This document shows, one piece after another, positions 1-8,141 of a stretch of DNA of 38,772 nucleotides. Under the pieces are notes generated by a model that was given only the letters and a program-made list of their open reading frames with translations, was not told the DNA's origin and did not search any database. The stretch lies in NCBI GenBank assembly GCA_029252805.1, contig JAQXAR010000045.1:1-38772 (forward strand). The letters are read 5' to 3'. The translations under genes and the position numbers were made by a program. The stretch is from Rickettsiales bacterium (GTDB taxonomy: Bacteria; Pseudomonadota; Alphaproteobacteria; Rickettsiales; JALZUV01). Every line of letters starts with the position of its first letter. Position 1 is the first letter of the stretch.

Positions 1-105
1 GAGCATTTTAATCTGTTCTTGAAAGAATGTGAGTGGAGGTTTAATATGGGCACACCAAGTGACTTACTGGCAGACCTGAAAAAGTTGCTCAAAGAATATT
101 ATTAG
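1..105 (+). CDS. IS transposase, C-terminal fragment (partial at window edge)
   Basis: The frame is open from base 1 and stops at TAG 103-105, giving 34 residues that start EHFNLFLKECEWRFN and end in a Leu/Lys-rich helix closing with KEYY. The 'FLKECEWRFN' pattern followed by a short basic helix resembles the C-terminus of DDE transposases of the IS1595 (ISXO2-like) family as I remember it. The catalytic DDE core is not in the window, so the family call is an inference. The identical tail is encoded on the minus strand at the other end of the window. Confidence 0.6.
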   Translation, partial: EHFNLFLKECEWRFNMGTPSDLLADLKKLLKEYY

Positions 106-117
106 GTGTCAGCCCCT
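1..117 (+). mobile_element. Left-end IS copy, 3' terminal part (probably IS1595 family)
   Basis: Bases 8-117 are repeated without a mismatch, in inverted orientation, at 38663-38772. The segment holds the last 34 codons of a transposase, its TAG stop at 103-105, and a short outer tail. The two copies diverge right after AGCCCCT, so the IS terminus is probably base 117 and the element's end reads AGGGGCTGACACC from outside. Family assignment rests on the transposase tail only. The rest of the element lies outside the window, and no target-site duplication can be tested because only one end of each copy is present. Confidence 0.75.
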
Positions 118-125
118 TTGATTTA

Positions 126-563
126 ATTGGCCCACGCCCGCAAAGCACGCCGTTAATCGAAATCGAAATATTATTGACTGCTCGCTATCGGTTAATTTTC
201 AACCGATTCCAGAATGCTGCGGAGTGCCCAGTGCACGACCATGGCGGATTAAGCGGAACTGTTTTACTAAGCAACGAAGTGCTCATACAACGGTATGACA
301 TCATTGGAAACCAACCTCACAGGAGGTTAGGCCCCAATGCGAAATCCCGCATCCCGGCGTATACTCCAGCGACTTTGCTGGAAGAAAACGAAGTGCATTC
401 GTTCCGCCCCTTAAGTCAGGATGCGAAGGATACGTTCGATTTCGCAGCCTACTACCGCAGAAATGGTGCGCGCCTTGGCACACTACAACCGTGGAGAAGC
501 TGGGCGCCCGGATCTTGTGCAACATGCACAAACCGAACGTGCGATATACTTCAGGTGGTATGA
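126..563 (+). pseudogene. Cupin, cysteine-dioxygenase-like, probably 5'-truncated remnant
   Basis: The frame is open from 126, after an in-frame TAA at 123-125, to TGA at 561-563. The only usual start is a TTG at 174, without a clear Shine-Dalgarno. Counting from that TTG, the product has CPVHDHGG (His21, His23) and, about 50 residues later, EVHSF (His75). This is the three-histidine metal set of the cysteine dioxygenase type of cupin, which oxidises thiols such as cysteine to sulfinates. Family members carry a longer N-terminal part before HxH; here only about 35 codons separate it from the IS end, so the gene may have been cut by the IS insertion. The last 30 residues look unlike a cupin and may be out of frame. 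The residue pattern is seen; the function is tentative. Confidence 0.4.
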
Positions 564-568
564 ATTTA

Positions 569-603
569 TAATTAAGGGTGTGCCGGTGGCGCACCCTTAA
601 TTA
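569..603. terminator. Long hairpin, probable bidirectional terminator
   Basis: The arms TAATTAAGGGTGTGCC (569-584) and GGCGCACCCTTAATTA (588-603) pair over 16 positions with one G-T, around a 3-base loop. It lies 3 bases past the minus-strand cysQ stop and just after the plus-strand cupin frame ends, so it can serve convergent transcripts. The A/T outer stem supplies a short U stretch in both directions. Confidence 0.7.
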
Positions 604-606
604 CTT

Positions 607-1389
607 CTAGCGCACGCCGCGCACGATAAACCCACCATTTAAATAACCTTCTTTTCCGTACAGAAACGGCTGACCTTCAAGGTCGGTCATGATGCCGCCT
701 GCGGCCTCAACAAGGCAATGACCGGCAGCCGTATCCCATTCCATAGTGGGCCCGATGCGCACATATAGATCGGCTAACCCTTCGGCAACGAGGCCAAACT
801 TAAGCGCGCTACCGGCGCCGATATGTTCTTTTACTTTCACCCCATTATCATCCAACCATTGGGTGAGTTTGGGTGAGCGATGCGAACGGCTGGTGACAAC
901 ACGCAATCCATCTTCCGGGCGCTCAGCTCTTTCAATTTTTTGCCATTCTTCGCCTTCATGGCGCTTCCATGCGGCTTGGCCTGCCACCGCTTTGTAGATT
1001 TTCTTCTGCGCCGGCACGCCAAGGATACCGATCACCGGTTTGTTCTGTTCAATCAGGGCAATATTGACCGTGAACTCATCTAAGCCTGCGATAAAGCTTT
1101 TTGTTCCATCCACCGGATCGACCAGCCAATAGATCGCATCTTGGGCTAATGCCTCTTGCGTACCTTCTTCAGATACTACCGGGATATCGGGGAATAATGC
1201 TAACAGCGCTTTTTCGATGACCTCATTGGCAGCTTTATCGGCTTTGGTGACCGGGGAATTATCATCTTTTGATTCAATTTCCAGCTCCGTTCGCCAATAA
1301 GGCAGGATGACCTGATGCGCTTTTTCACAAATCTCAACCAACGCATCTAACTGCGCGGCGACGGTTTGGGCTTGCGGAGACAGGCTCAC
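607..1389 (-). CDS. cysQ: 3'(2'),5'-bisphosphate nucleotidase, CysQ/inositol monophosphatase family
   Basis: Predicted Mg-dependent phosphatase that hydrolyses 3'-phosphoadenosine 5'-phosphate (PAP), a by-product of sulfate activation, to AMP; cytosolic. The 260-residue protein shows the whole family signature: SPVTKAD (about 45-51), acidic VSEE (72-75), DPVDGTKSFI (91-100) and WDTAAGHCLVEAAGG (from 218). The 'DGTKSFI' form and 'EFTVNIALI' just after it are typical of CysQ rather than SuhB. The GTG start at 1389 overlaps the stop of the upstream DUF4865 gene by 4 bases (GTGA), so the pair is probably translated in a coupled way. A strong hairpin follows the stop. SuhB-like or histidinol-phosphatase activity is the main alternative. 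Confidence 0.88.
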   Translation of the reverse strand: MSLSPQAQTVAAQLDALVEICEKAHQVILPYWRTELEIESKDDNSPVTKADKAANEVIEKALLALFPDIPVVSEEGTQEALAQDAIYWLVDPVDGTKSFIAGLDEFTVNIALIEQNKPVIGILGVPAQKKIYKAVAGQAAWKRHEGEEWQKIERAERPEDGLRVVTSRSHRSPKLTQWLDDNGVKVKEHIGAGSALKFGLVAEGLADLYVRIGPTMEWDTAAGHCLVEAAGGIMTDLEGQPFLYGKEGYLNGGFIVRGVR

Positions 1390-1955
1390 GCGGCTTCGCT
1401 ATTATGGCGACCTGGCTCGTTCAAATGCAGTACTTCAAAATCTTGCACACAATCCGATTCGGGGCGTGGCGCACTGGCGGCATCCTTCCATAACGAATAA
1501 TGCATCAATTCCCAACGATCTGGATTAAGCGCCGTTAAATGATAATAAAGATTCGGATCTTTCAGTATTTCTTGCTGCTTCAAGCGCTGGTTCTCAATTA
1601 GATCTTCGAGACTCTCTTCAGCCGGCACGAGATCACTTTCGCAGCGTGCGAAGCTTGGTTGCAAAGGCAGCTCCCCGCCAGATTGATGCAGCACAATCCA
1701 ACTACGCATGCGCGGACGACGGAATTCTTTTACAAAGCCTTGAAATAATTCATCAAATAAAAAATCGCGCGCGCCGGGTAGATTCTTCCACACATAGAAA
1801 GGAGCATAGAGCTTATCATCGCGGTTATAGAGAAATGCTTTATGCACCATATCATCCAGCTCTTCAAAAACAGGAGCACGTTGAGCCACACGATCTTCAA
1901 TGACAGAGTCATCCGTATCATGGGGTAGATGGATCGAATATTGCAGTGCTAACAT
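1386..1955 (-). CDS. DUF4865 family protein of unknown function
   Basis: A 189-residue protein beginning MLALQYSIHLP, with D..VIEDRVAQRAPVFEEL, then a central LYAPFYVWKNLPGARDFLFDELFQGFVKEFRRP segment (named here by its ends and spacing). This order matches my memory of DUF4865, a family of about 190 residues with no assigned reaction. No signal peptide or membrane segment is seen. The C-terminus is charged and probably disordered. It sits directly upstream of cysQ with a 4-base stop/start overlap, so the two are co-transcribed. ATG at 1955 follows 'aaaatgagagctt', a modest Shine-Dalgarno (GAGAG). The 81 bp between it and hisI hold nothing recognisable. Confidence 0.7.
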   Translation of the reverse strand: MLALQYSIHLPHDTDDSVIEDRVAQRAPVFEELDDMVHKAFLYNRDDKLYAPFYVWKNLPGARDFLFDELFQGFVKEFRRPRMRSWIVLHQSGGELPLQPSFARCESDLVPAEESLEDLIENQRLKQQEILKDPNLYYHLTALNPDRWELMHYSLWKDAASAPRPESDCVQDFEVLHLNEPGRHNSEAA

Positions 1956-2036
1956 AAGCTCTCATTTTTAGGTTCGAAGCAGTGAAGTTACGCCAGCTTT
2001 TACCTACTTTTCAAGTTTATTCGGCAGTAGAACAAA

Positions 2037-2393
2037 CTATTCCTGTGGTTTGGAAAGAATTGTTACATTCTCTTGTTGAACTTCATGATAAAAACAACTT
2101 TTACGATTAGTATGACAAGCTGGTCCGGTTTGATCGACCCGCAATAATATTGCATCCTTATCGCAATCAAAGCGCAAGCTGATCAACTTTTGCAGATGAC
2201 CCGAGGTCGCGCCCTTGTGCCAAAGTTCTTGACGCGAACGTGAGAAATAATGCACTTCACCCGTTTCTAGCGTTTTATCGATCGACTCTTGGTTCATCCA
2301 AGCCAGCATCAATACTTCGCCCGTATCATGCTGTTGAGCGATGGCGGGAATGAGGCCTTGTTCGTTGAATTTCAGATTCATAAGCTTAGACAT
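2037..2393 (-). CDS. hisI: Phosphoribosyl-AMP cyclohydrolase HisI
   Basis: Third step of histidine biosynthesis: opens the purine ring of phosphoribosyl-AMP; cytosolic zinc/magnesium enzyme. The 118-residue length is typical of the stand-alone form without the HisE domain. Visible hallmarks are [10 protein letters not shown] (25-34), [16 protein letters not shown] (about 49-66), the metal cluster DCDKDA (76-81), and the paired cysteines of [11 protein letters not shown] (Cys93, Cys100) that with Cys77 bind zinc. ATG at 2393 is used; a second ATG four codons in is equally possible. No other his gene is present in the window, so the pathway is scattered in this genome. Confidence 0.93.
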   Translation of the reverse strand: MSKLMNLKFNEQGLIPAIAQQHDTGEVLMLAWMNQESIDKTLETGEVHYFSRSRQELWHKGATSGHLQKLISLRFDCDKDAILLRVDQTGPACHTNRKSCFYHEVQQENVTILSKPQE

Positions 2394-2442
2394 AAACTAT
2401 TTTACACTCCTCGTCATTACCCGGATAAACTGGGCTGACGGT

Positions 2443-2889
2443 TTAACTAGCGCCCTCTTTCAGCGCTTGTGATTCGACATAAGCCAGCTGGTCGGCACGC
2501 TCATTATATTCATCGCCTGAATGGCCTTTAACCCAGTTCCAGTCAACTTTATGGGGAGAAAGTGCTTCCTCTAGTTCCAGCCAGAGATCTTTATTTTTGA
2601 CGGGCTTCTTGGCAGCGGTTTTCCAACCTCTGGCTTTCCAGCCCTTCAGCCACTCCATGATCCCTTTCATCACATACGTACTGTCGGTATAGATCGACAA
2701 CTCGCAGGGGTCTTTTAAGGCGCGCGCGCCTTCGATGACGGCCATCATCTCCATCCGGTTATTGGTAGTATCTAGCTCACCGCCGGAAATATCCTTTTCG
2801 TGGTCGCCGTAAATCAGCACGGCACCCCAGCCTCCCGGTCCCGGATTTCCGCTGCATGCACCATCCGTATAAATTTTCACCTGCTTCAT
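2443..2889 (-). CDS. rnhA: Ribonuclease HI
   Basis: Cuts the RNA strand of RNA:DNA hybrids (R-loops, Okazaki primers). The 148-residue protein is full length, with the catalytic DEDD set at Asp9 ([17 protein letters not shown]), Glu47 ([13 protein letters not shown]), Asp69 (IYTDSTYV) and Asp133 (NERADQLA), plus the mobile-loop His123 in [10 protein letters not shown] basic handle ([21 protein letters not shown]) is present, as in E. coli RNase HI. The ATG at 2889 overlaps the thrB stop by 4 bases. The thrB-rnhA order is a known alphaproteobacterial arrangement, often with ispH upstream, which is absent here. Confidence 0.95.
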   Translation of the reverse strand: MKQVKIYTDGACSGNPGPGGWGAVLIYGDHEKDISGGELDTTNNRMEMMAVIEGARALKDPCELSIYTDSTYVMKGIMEWLKGWKARGWKTAAKKPVKNKDLWLELEEALSPHKVDWNWVKGHSGDEYNERADQLAYVESQALKEGAS

Positions 2890-3851
2890 AGGATATACTC
2901 TCTAAAACTTTTCTCTTGGCAATGGAACTTCCATTTCTTGACATATTCCATCGGGTCGTGAGGTTTAACCACCGCGCCATCTATCTGGAAGAACCAATCG
3001 CGCGAGCGCGTTAACAAGCAACGAATAGAGGCACTCTTTGCCAGAAAAGAAAGTGCATCCAACTCCGCATCACTTAAAGGGCGCACCTTATGATAAGCGG
3101 AAATGAGCTGCTGCGCTTTGGCACGGTTAAATTCTGCATTATCGATTCCGTCAAAACACCACGCATTGAAAGTCACCGCAAGATCGTAAGCGAGATAGTC
3201 TTCGCACGCGAAATAAAAATCAATAATGCCGGTCAGTCTATCACCTATGAAAAAGACATTGTCGGGGAAAATATCTGCATGCACCACACCGCGCGGTAAA
3301 TCTAGCGTTGGCCAGCTTTGCATCTGCCCTAATTCATCCGAAATATGATTGACTAGATTCGGCGCTAGCGCACCTAGATGGCCTTTGACCTGATCAAATA
3401 GCGAGGCAAGTCGGTTCGGTGCCAAGTTATTGCGCAAAGTGCGGTCGAAACCTTGGGTCGCCACATGCATCTTCGCCACAAACTCGCCCAGTTCCGCCAA
3501 ATGTTTGGGTTGAATTTCTGTGAGACCGCGCCCTTCAAGAAAGCTCGTAATAGAGACGGAGCGCCCCTGCACCTGACTCAATAACTCACCATCTTTGCGC
3601 ATTTGAGTGCGCGGGCATTCAACCCCCTGATCCTTCATGTAGGACATTAAATGCAGGTAAAAAGGCAGATCTTCTGCCGGAATCCGGCTTTCATAAAGCG
3701 TGAGGATAAAGGTATTTTGGGTCGTCTTTAGCAGGTAATTGCTATTATCAATTCCCTCAACGATCGCCTGCGCAGAAACGAATTCCCCTAACGTATAATC
3801 GTTCAGGAGCTCCTCTATCTGCGAATCCTCTAAATGGGTGTAAACGGCCAT
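2886..3851 (-). CDS. thrB: Homoserine kinase, ThrB of the aminoglycoside-phosphotransferase fold
   Basis: Phosphorylates homoserine to O-phosphohomoserine in threonine biosynthesis. This is the APH-fold ThrB of alphaproteobacteria, not the GHMP-kinase ThrB of E. coli. The frame is open further up to 3902, but the start at 3851 is preferred: it is preceded by AAGAAGGC (good Shine-Dalgarno, close spacing) and gives the usual MAVYT N-terminus, 321 residues. Numbered from there, the catalytic loop is [10 protein letters not shown] (about 189-198) and the metal-binding motif is [18 protein letters not shown] (from about 208). It overlaps rnhA by 4 bases. Confidence 0.92.
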   Translation of the reverse strand: MAVYTHLEDSQIEELLNDYTLGEFVSAQAIVEGIDNSNYLLKTTQNTFILTLYESRIPAEDLPFYLHLMSYMKDQGVECPRTQMRKDGELLSQVQGRSVSITSFLEGRGLTEIQPKHLAELGEFVAKMHVATQGFDRTLRNNLAPNRLASLFDQVKGHLGALAPNLVNHISDELGQMQSWPTLDLPRGVVHADIFPDNVFFIGDRLTGIIDFYFACEDYLAYDLAVTFNAWCFDGIDNAEFNRAKAQQLISAYHKVRPLSDAELDALSFLAKSASIRCLLTRSRDWFFQIDGAVVKPHDPMEYVKKWKFHCQEKSFREYIL

Positions 3852-3911
3852 GCCTTCTTGTGCCGTGACTCTATCCAAAAAGCTAGCATTAAGATGAATC
3901 AATGTCTTATC

Positions 3912-3924
3912 GGCAAATATTGCC
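3912..3924. promoter_or_regulatory. 13-bp palindrome in the thrB leader
   Basis: GGCAAATATTGCC has arms GGCAA/TTGCC around ATA. It lies about 60 bp upstream of the chosen thrB start, inside the 272-bp gap between thrB and fliF. It could be an operator for thrB or chance in AT-rich DNA. No matching partner site was noticed elsewhere. Confidence 0.22.
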
Positions 3925-4045
3925 TATATGTCACACATAATTCATGAAAATAAAATTTAAACTGGATTTACTGGTTTGTTTCTGGTGAGATAGGTGAAAG
4001 TAATATATTTTCATGTTATTGAAAAATAATAATAAATTTTTCTGC

Positions 4046-4062
4046 TAGGAAAAAAGTTCCTA
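4046..4062. promoter_or_regulatory. Inverted repeat upstream of the fliF operon
   Basis: TAGGAA (4046-4051) and TTCCTA (4057-4062) face each other around AAAAG, directly beside the CtrA-type box. In Caulobacter FlbD represses the fliF promoter by binding near it; this repeat could be such an operator, but I cannot match it to the ftr consensus. The rest of the thrB-fliF gap is AT-rich leader. Confidence 0.25.
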
Positions 4063-4065
4063 TCG

Positions 4066-4081
4066 TTAAGACTTTCTTAAC
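4066..4081 (+). promoter_or_regulatory. CtrA-type binding site in front of the fliF operon
   Basis: TTAAGACTTTCTTAAC matches the full CtrA consensus TTAA-N7-TTAAC exactly. It ends 42 bases before the fliF ATG. In Caulobacter CtrA, the cell-cycle master response regulator, activates the class II fliF operon with the same gene order, so motif, place and gene context agree. With its flanking G it also reads as a GTTAAGA/TCTTAAC palindrome. A downstream -10 cannot be fixed; TAAAAAT at about 4092-4098 is one candidate. Confidence 0.65.
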
Positions 4082-4123
4082 ACTTATGCGGTAAAAATAA
4101 GAGAAGACAGGGGAGTAACCAAT

Positions 4124-5824
4124 ATGGCTGACGCTTTAGCTACCACCGCAGAAGTTGATAACGAAGATGCTGGAGGCGCCACCAGCAGCGTTTCTGATAG
4201 TAGCGTTATCCGGTCTTTGCAGGCGCTTGGCCCTATGCGCCTCGCTTTTATGGCTGGCGTTGCGATTGTACTAATTGGTTTCTTCATCTTCCTTTCCGTA
4301 AGCATGGGCTCGTCTACTATGTCTCCCATTTTTACCAATCTACCGATCGAAGATAGTGGCGAAGTGGTTGCTGAGCTCGAAAAACGCGGTGTGAAATATG
4401 AACTCCGCGCCAATGGCAGCCAAATCATGGTCCCTGCAAATGACGTATTACGCTTACGTATGGCGCTCGCGCAAGAAGGATTGCCCGGCACCGGCTCCGT
4501 CGTCGGTTACGAGATTTTCGACCAAACAGACGCGATGGGAACCTCCAACTTTGTTTTAAACGTCAACATGCTACGTGCACTAGAAGGCGAACTCTCGCGC
4601 ACGATTGGCTCGTTTAAAGGCGTTGATTCTGCCCGTGTTCACTTAGTGGTGCCCAAGCGTGAGCTTTTCACCCGTGATCGCCGCGAACCAACCGCCTCAG
4701 TCGCACTCGACCTTCGTGGAAGCAGCGAACTCAGCAAATCGGAAATCGGTGCGATACGCCATTTGGTGGCGACGGCGGTCCCAGGCTTAAAATCTGCAAA
4801 AATTACGATCGTTGATAGCAAAGGTCGCCTCCTCGCACGTGGGCTCGCAGATGGTGAAGAAGAAGATGCTTTCTCTTCAGATGCCGATGAATATCGCATC
4901 AATTACGAGAAACGCATGCGCCGCACCATTGAAGAGCTACTTGCCAGCTCTGTCGGTGCGAGCAAGGTTCGTGCAGAAGTCACTGCGGATATCGATTTTG
5001 ACCGTATTGTGGTAAAATCTGAAACCTTTGACCCTGAAAGCCAGGTCGCACGCTCTATCCAAGAAAGCAGCGAGACGGAGCGAAGCACGGAGAAAGACCT
5101 CAAAGAAAATGTAACGGTCGGCAATAACTTACCTGACGCTAATGCAGGCGAAGCAGGCATACTCGAAAGCCGTAGCTTAGATCGCTCTGACGCGACGACG
5201 AATTTTGAGATTTCGAAAGAAGTGAAAAACCATATCACAGAGACAGGCACGATTAATCGCCTATCTGTTGCAGTCTTGGTCGATGGCACTTACGCGCTTA
5301 ATGAAGAAGGCGAAACCGTTTACTCTCCACGTAACGAAGCCGCTCTCACGCAAATGGCGCAGTTGGTAAAATCTGCTATCGGGTTTGATGCAAGTCGCGG
5401 CGATACCGTCGAAGTCATCAACATGCCGTTTGATAGCCCTGAAGAACTAGAAGCACCGGAAGAGCCTCTCGGTTGGTTGCGTGATGAACTGCAAGGCATT
5501 GTTCAAACACTCGTGATCGGTCTCGTGGCAATGATGGCAATCTTGATGATCATTAAACCACTTGTGACCCGTGCGATTGAAGCCACTCGCATCGATCCTG
5601 AACTTGAAGCCGCTGAGAAAGCCGCACTGGGTGCTCCAACCTTAGCGGGTCAGCTCACTGACCAGCGCTTCGAAGAAGATGATGATGATGATCTGATTAA
5701 TGTTGATCGCGTACAAGGTCGTATCAAGTCAGCAAGCTTCCGCAAAATTAACGAAATTGTCGATCAACACCCTGACGAAGCGTTGACTATTCTACGTCAA
5801 TGGATTCAAGGCACGGACGATTAA
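4124..5824 (+). CDS. fliF: Flagellar MS-ring protein FliF
   Basis: Forms the inner-membrane MS ring, the base on which rotor and export gate assemble. The 566 residues show a cytoplasmic N-terminus, TM1 at about 39-60 (AFMAGVAIVLIGFFIFL), the ring-building region with 'VLRLRMALAQEGLPGTGSVG..IFD' style sequence, a variable periplasmic stretch, TM2 at about 459-481, and a cytoplasmic tail. The last 30 residues (SFRKINEIVDQHPDEALTIL) are the FliG-binding helix. An acidic run EEDDDDD lies just before it. ATG at 4124 follows CAGGGGAGTAACCAAT, a good Shine-Dalgarno. It is the first gene of the flagellar operon and lies behind a CtrA-type box. Confidence 0.96.
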   Translation: MADALATTAEVDNEDAGGATSSVSDSSVIRSLQALGPMRLAFMAGVAIVLIGFFIFLSVSMGSSTMSPIFTNLPIEDSGEVVAELEKRGVKYELRANGSQIMVPANDVLRLRMALAQEGLPGTGSVVGYEIFDQTDAMGTSNFVLNVNMLRALEGELSRTIGSFKGVDSARVHLVVPKRELFTRDRREPTASVALDLRGSSELSKSEIGAIRHLVATAVPGLKSAKITIVDSKGRLLARGLADGEEEDAFSSDADEYRINYEKRMRRTIEELLASSVGASKVRAEVTADIDFDRIVVKSETFDPESQVARSIQESSETERSTEKDLKENVTVGNNLPDANAGEAGILESRSLDRSDATTNFEISKEVKNHITETGTINRLSVAVLVDGTYALNEEGETVYSPRNEAALTQMAQLVKSAIGFDASRGDTVEVINMPFDSPEELEAPEEPLGWLRDELQGIVQTLVIGLVAMMAILMIIKPLVTRAIEATRIDPELEAAEKAALGAPTLAGQLTDQRFEEDDDDDLINVDRVQGRIKSASFRKINEIVDQHPDEALTILRQWIQGTDD

Positions 5825-5853
5825 GGTAAACTGGAAAGTAATAAGAGATAATT

Positions 5854-6870
5854 ATGGCGAATCCAAAAGATGTTACTAAGTATACTGGCTTAGAAAAAAC
5901 CGCGATTATGATGATGGCGATGGGCGAAGATAATGCCGGCAAGCTATTTTCTTTGATGGAAGATGATGAGATTAAGGAAATCTCTAGCACCATGACAAGC
6001 TTAGGTCCTGTGCCCTCTGAAGTCGTCGAGAAACTCTTCATGGAATTTGCAGACCAGCTTAATGCAACGGGCGGAATTTCGGGTAACCTCGATAGCACCG
6101 AACGCCTACTGCAAAAAGCTCTTGGTAAAGACCGTGTCGATGCCATTATGGATGATATTCGCGGTCCTGCCGGTCGGAACACTTGGGAGAAGCTTGGCAA
6201 TGTCAGCGAAGAAGTACTCGCCACTTACCTCAAGAACGAGTACCCGCAAACTATCTCACTGGTACTGTCTAAAATTCGCCCCGATCATGCCGCTAAGGTG
6301 CTGACCGAGCTGCCTGAAGATTTGGCAATGGATGTCATCACTCGTATGTTGAGTATGGAAGCCGTGAAAAAAGAAGTGCTCGATGGTATTGAGAAAACGC
6401 TACGCGTCGAATTCATGAGTAACCTCGCGAAAACGCAACGCCGTGATAGCCATGAGATGATGGCCGAAATCTTCAATAATTTCGACCGGAATACGGAAAC
6501 TAAATTCATGGGCGACCTTGAAGGCCGCGATGAAGATGCAGCAGAACGTATTCGCGCGCTTATGTTCACGTTCGAAGATCTCATCAAGATCGACGGAAGC
6601 GGTATCCAAGCACTCTTGCGTGGCATTGATAAAGATAAATTGTCGATCGCGCTCAAAGGCGCCTCGGATGAAATTAAAGACCTCTTCTTTGGTAATATGA
6701 GTGAACGTGCCGTGAAAATCCTCAAAGAGGAAATGGAAGGCGCTGGCCCAGTTCGCTTGAAAGATGTGGATGAGAATCAAATGTACATCGTGATGCAAGC
6801 AAAAGACCTCGCTGCTAAAGGTGAAATCATCATTGCTGATGGCGGTGCTGACGATCAACTGGTTTATTAG
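5854..6870 (+). CDS. fliG: Flagellar motor switch protein FliG
   Basis: Rotor protein that joins the MS ring to the C-ring and meets the stator. It is 338 residues, normal for the family. The N-terminal domain ([21 protein letters not shown]) binds FliF. The middle domain has [14 protein letters not shown], where most FliGs have EHPQ, and the C-terminal torque domain runs from about residue 225, with the charged helix [20 protein letters not shown]. The start ATG at 5854 lies 29 bases after fliF, behind GGAAAG/AGAGA. The gene order matches a rotor module. Confidence 0.96.
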   Translation: MANPKDVTKYTGLEKTAIMMMAMGEDNAGKLFSLMEDDEIKEISSTMTSLGPVPSEVVEKLFMEFADQLNATGGISGNLDSTERLLQKALGKDRVDAIMDDIRGPAGRNTWEKLGNVSEEVLATYLKNEYPQTISLVLSKIRPDHAAKVLTELPEDLAMDVITRMLSMEAVKKEVLDGIEKTLRVEFMSNLAKTQRRDSHEMMAEIFNNFDRNTETKFMGDLEGRDEDAAERIRALMFTFEDLIKIDGSGIQALLRGIDKDKLSIALKGASDEIKDLFFGNMSERAVKILKEEMEGAGPVRLKDVDENQMYIVMQAKDLAAKGEIIIADGGADDQLVY

Positions 6871-6891
6871 GATAGGAAACAGGACAAAACG

Positions 6892-7773
6892 ATGAAAATT
6901 ACTCCCTTCACATTTGAACCTTTTGGTGGCGATGAAACGGCCACCTCATCGGCTATTATTGCCGATGGTTTGAATGGGCCAGAAGAAGAAGCGGCAGAAG
7001 AAATAATCATTCCAACTTTTAGCCAAGAGGAACTCGAGGCAGCCAAACAACACGCTTACGATGATGGATTCCTAGCGGGCAAAAAAGAAGGCGTGCGCGA
7101 TGCAGAACACCAAAATCAGCAGCATCTAGAAGTTCTGAATGGCATTGTCGGCCAAGTGAATGAGAAAATTGGGAAGCTGCAAAGTGACTATAGCCAAACA
7201 CTTTCAAAGCGTCAGGTGGAACTTGGGAAACTCGTTATTACCTGTGCCGAAAAACTAGCGGGCGAGGCCTTGCGAAAAGACCCGATCAGCGATATTGCAG
7301 AGATGATTGATGAGTGCCTAAACGGTCTCTTCGACTCACCGGAAATCACCGCAAATGTGCATCCAGAAATCGCGCCGTTACTGCAAGGTAAATTACCAAA
7401 CACGGTCACCGTAAATGCAGATGAGAGCCTCACGCTAAACGACTGCACGCTGAACTGGAAACATGGCCAGGCCATGCGCGATACCGCAAACCTATGGAGC
7501 GAAGTTGAAGGCATTATCAGCCGCCACTTTACCACAACCAGCACGCTCGAAGCAGAGGTCTCTGTTGAAGCAACGTTAGAAACTCAAACCTCCGCACCGC
7601 AGCCTATCACGGCAACCCCATCCGCTGAGATAGTAACCGAGACACCACCGCAAGTGCACGCAAATGCACCGGTAAGAACCATTATCAACTCACCTTCTGC
7701 AACTCCAGAAAGTGAGCCACTAACCGAAACACCACCGACGACCAATGAGATTAAGGGAGAAGACCATGAGTGA
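6892..7773 (+). CDS. fliH: FliH-like flagellar export ATPase regulator
   Basis: Predicted cytoplasmic partner of the export ATPase FliI and of FliN; the Caulobacter counterpart is FlbE. The 293 residues are divided into a short N-terminal stretch, a FliH-type helical part rich in Glu/Gln (EELEAAKQHAYDDGFLAGKKEG, with GxxxG-like spacing at about 45-75), a C-terminal FliH/YscL domain (LVITCAEKLAGEALRKDP onward), and a Pro/Thr/Glu-rich tail of about 80 residues with no homology I recognise. Position between fliG and fliN supports the call, since sequence identity in this family is low. Its end overlaps the chosen fliN start by 8 bases. fliI itself is not in the window. Confidence 0.75.
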   Translation: MKITPFTFEPFGGDETATSSAIIADGLNGPEEEAAEEIIIPTFSQEELEAAKQHAYDDGFLAGKKEGVRDAEHQNQQHLEVLNGIVGQVNEKIGKLQSDYSQTLSKRQVELGKLVITCAEKLAGEALRKDPISDIAEMIDECLNGLFDSPEITANVHPEIAPLLQGKLPNTVTVNADESLTLNDCTLNWKHGQAMRDTANLWSEVEGIISRHFTTTSTLEAEVSVEATLETQTSAPQPITATPSAEIVTETPPQVHANAPVRTIINSPSATPESEPLTETPPTTNEIKGEDHE

Positions 7774-8137
7774 TGAAATGGATATGGGTACGGAGATACC
7801 CGCAGAAGTACTGGCCGAAAAGCCTAGCGCAATGCCCACTGGAAATACCGGTGAAATGGCAGCCGCCTTTGGCGCAAGCACACCTCGCGATGATACGAAC
7901 CTATCGCTAGAAGCAGTTTACGACGTACCGGTTAATATTTCGGTCGTACTCGGCAAAACGACCATGCAGGTACACCAACTGCTCAAACTTGGGCGCGGTG
8001 CCGTGGTTGAGTTGGATCGTAAAGTAGGCGAACCGATCGATATTTTGGTCAATAACCGCTTGGTGGCACGCGGCGAAATCGTCGTAGTAGAAGACCGCAT
8101 CGGTGTGACCATGACGGAAATTATGAAAGCGGATTAG
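7766..8137 (+). CDS. fliN: Flagellar motor switch protein FliN
   Basis: C-ring component that docks CheY-P signals and export cargo. An upstream in-frame ATG exists at 7745, but ATG 7766 is behind AAGGGAGAAG with 5-base spacing and gives a sensible N-terminus (MSDEMDMG), 123 residues. The C-terminal SpoA/FliN domain is complete (about 45-121): VYDVPVNISVVLGK, LLKLGRGAVVELD, EPIDILVNNRLVARGEIVVV and GVTMTEIM. The N-terminal 40 residues are acidic and flexible. The start lies inside the end of fliH, suggesting translational coupling. Confidence 0.95.
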   Translation: MSDEMDMGTEIPAEVLAEKPSAMPTGNTGEMAAAFGASTPRDDTNLSLEAVYDVPVNISVVLGKTTMQVHQLLKLGRGAVVELDRKVGEPIDILVNNRLVARGEIVVVEDRIGVTMTEIMKAD

Positions 8138-8141
8138 ACCT

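Noticed and set aside
3902-4123. Sigma-54 promoter for the fliF operon
   Set aside because: No TGGCAC-N5-TTGC or even a GG-N10-GC pair was found in the leader. The CtrA-type box explains control better.
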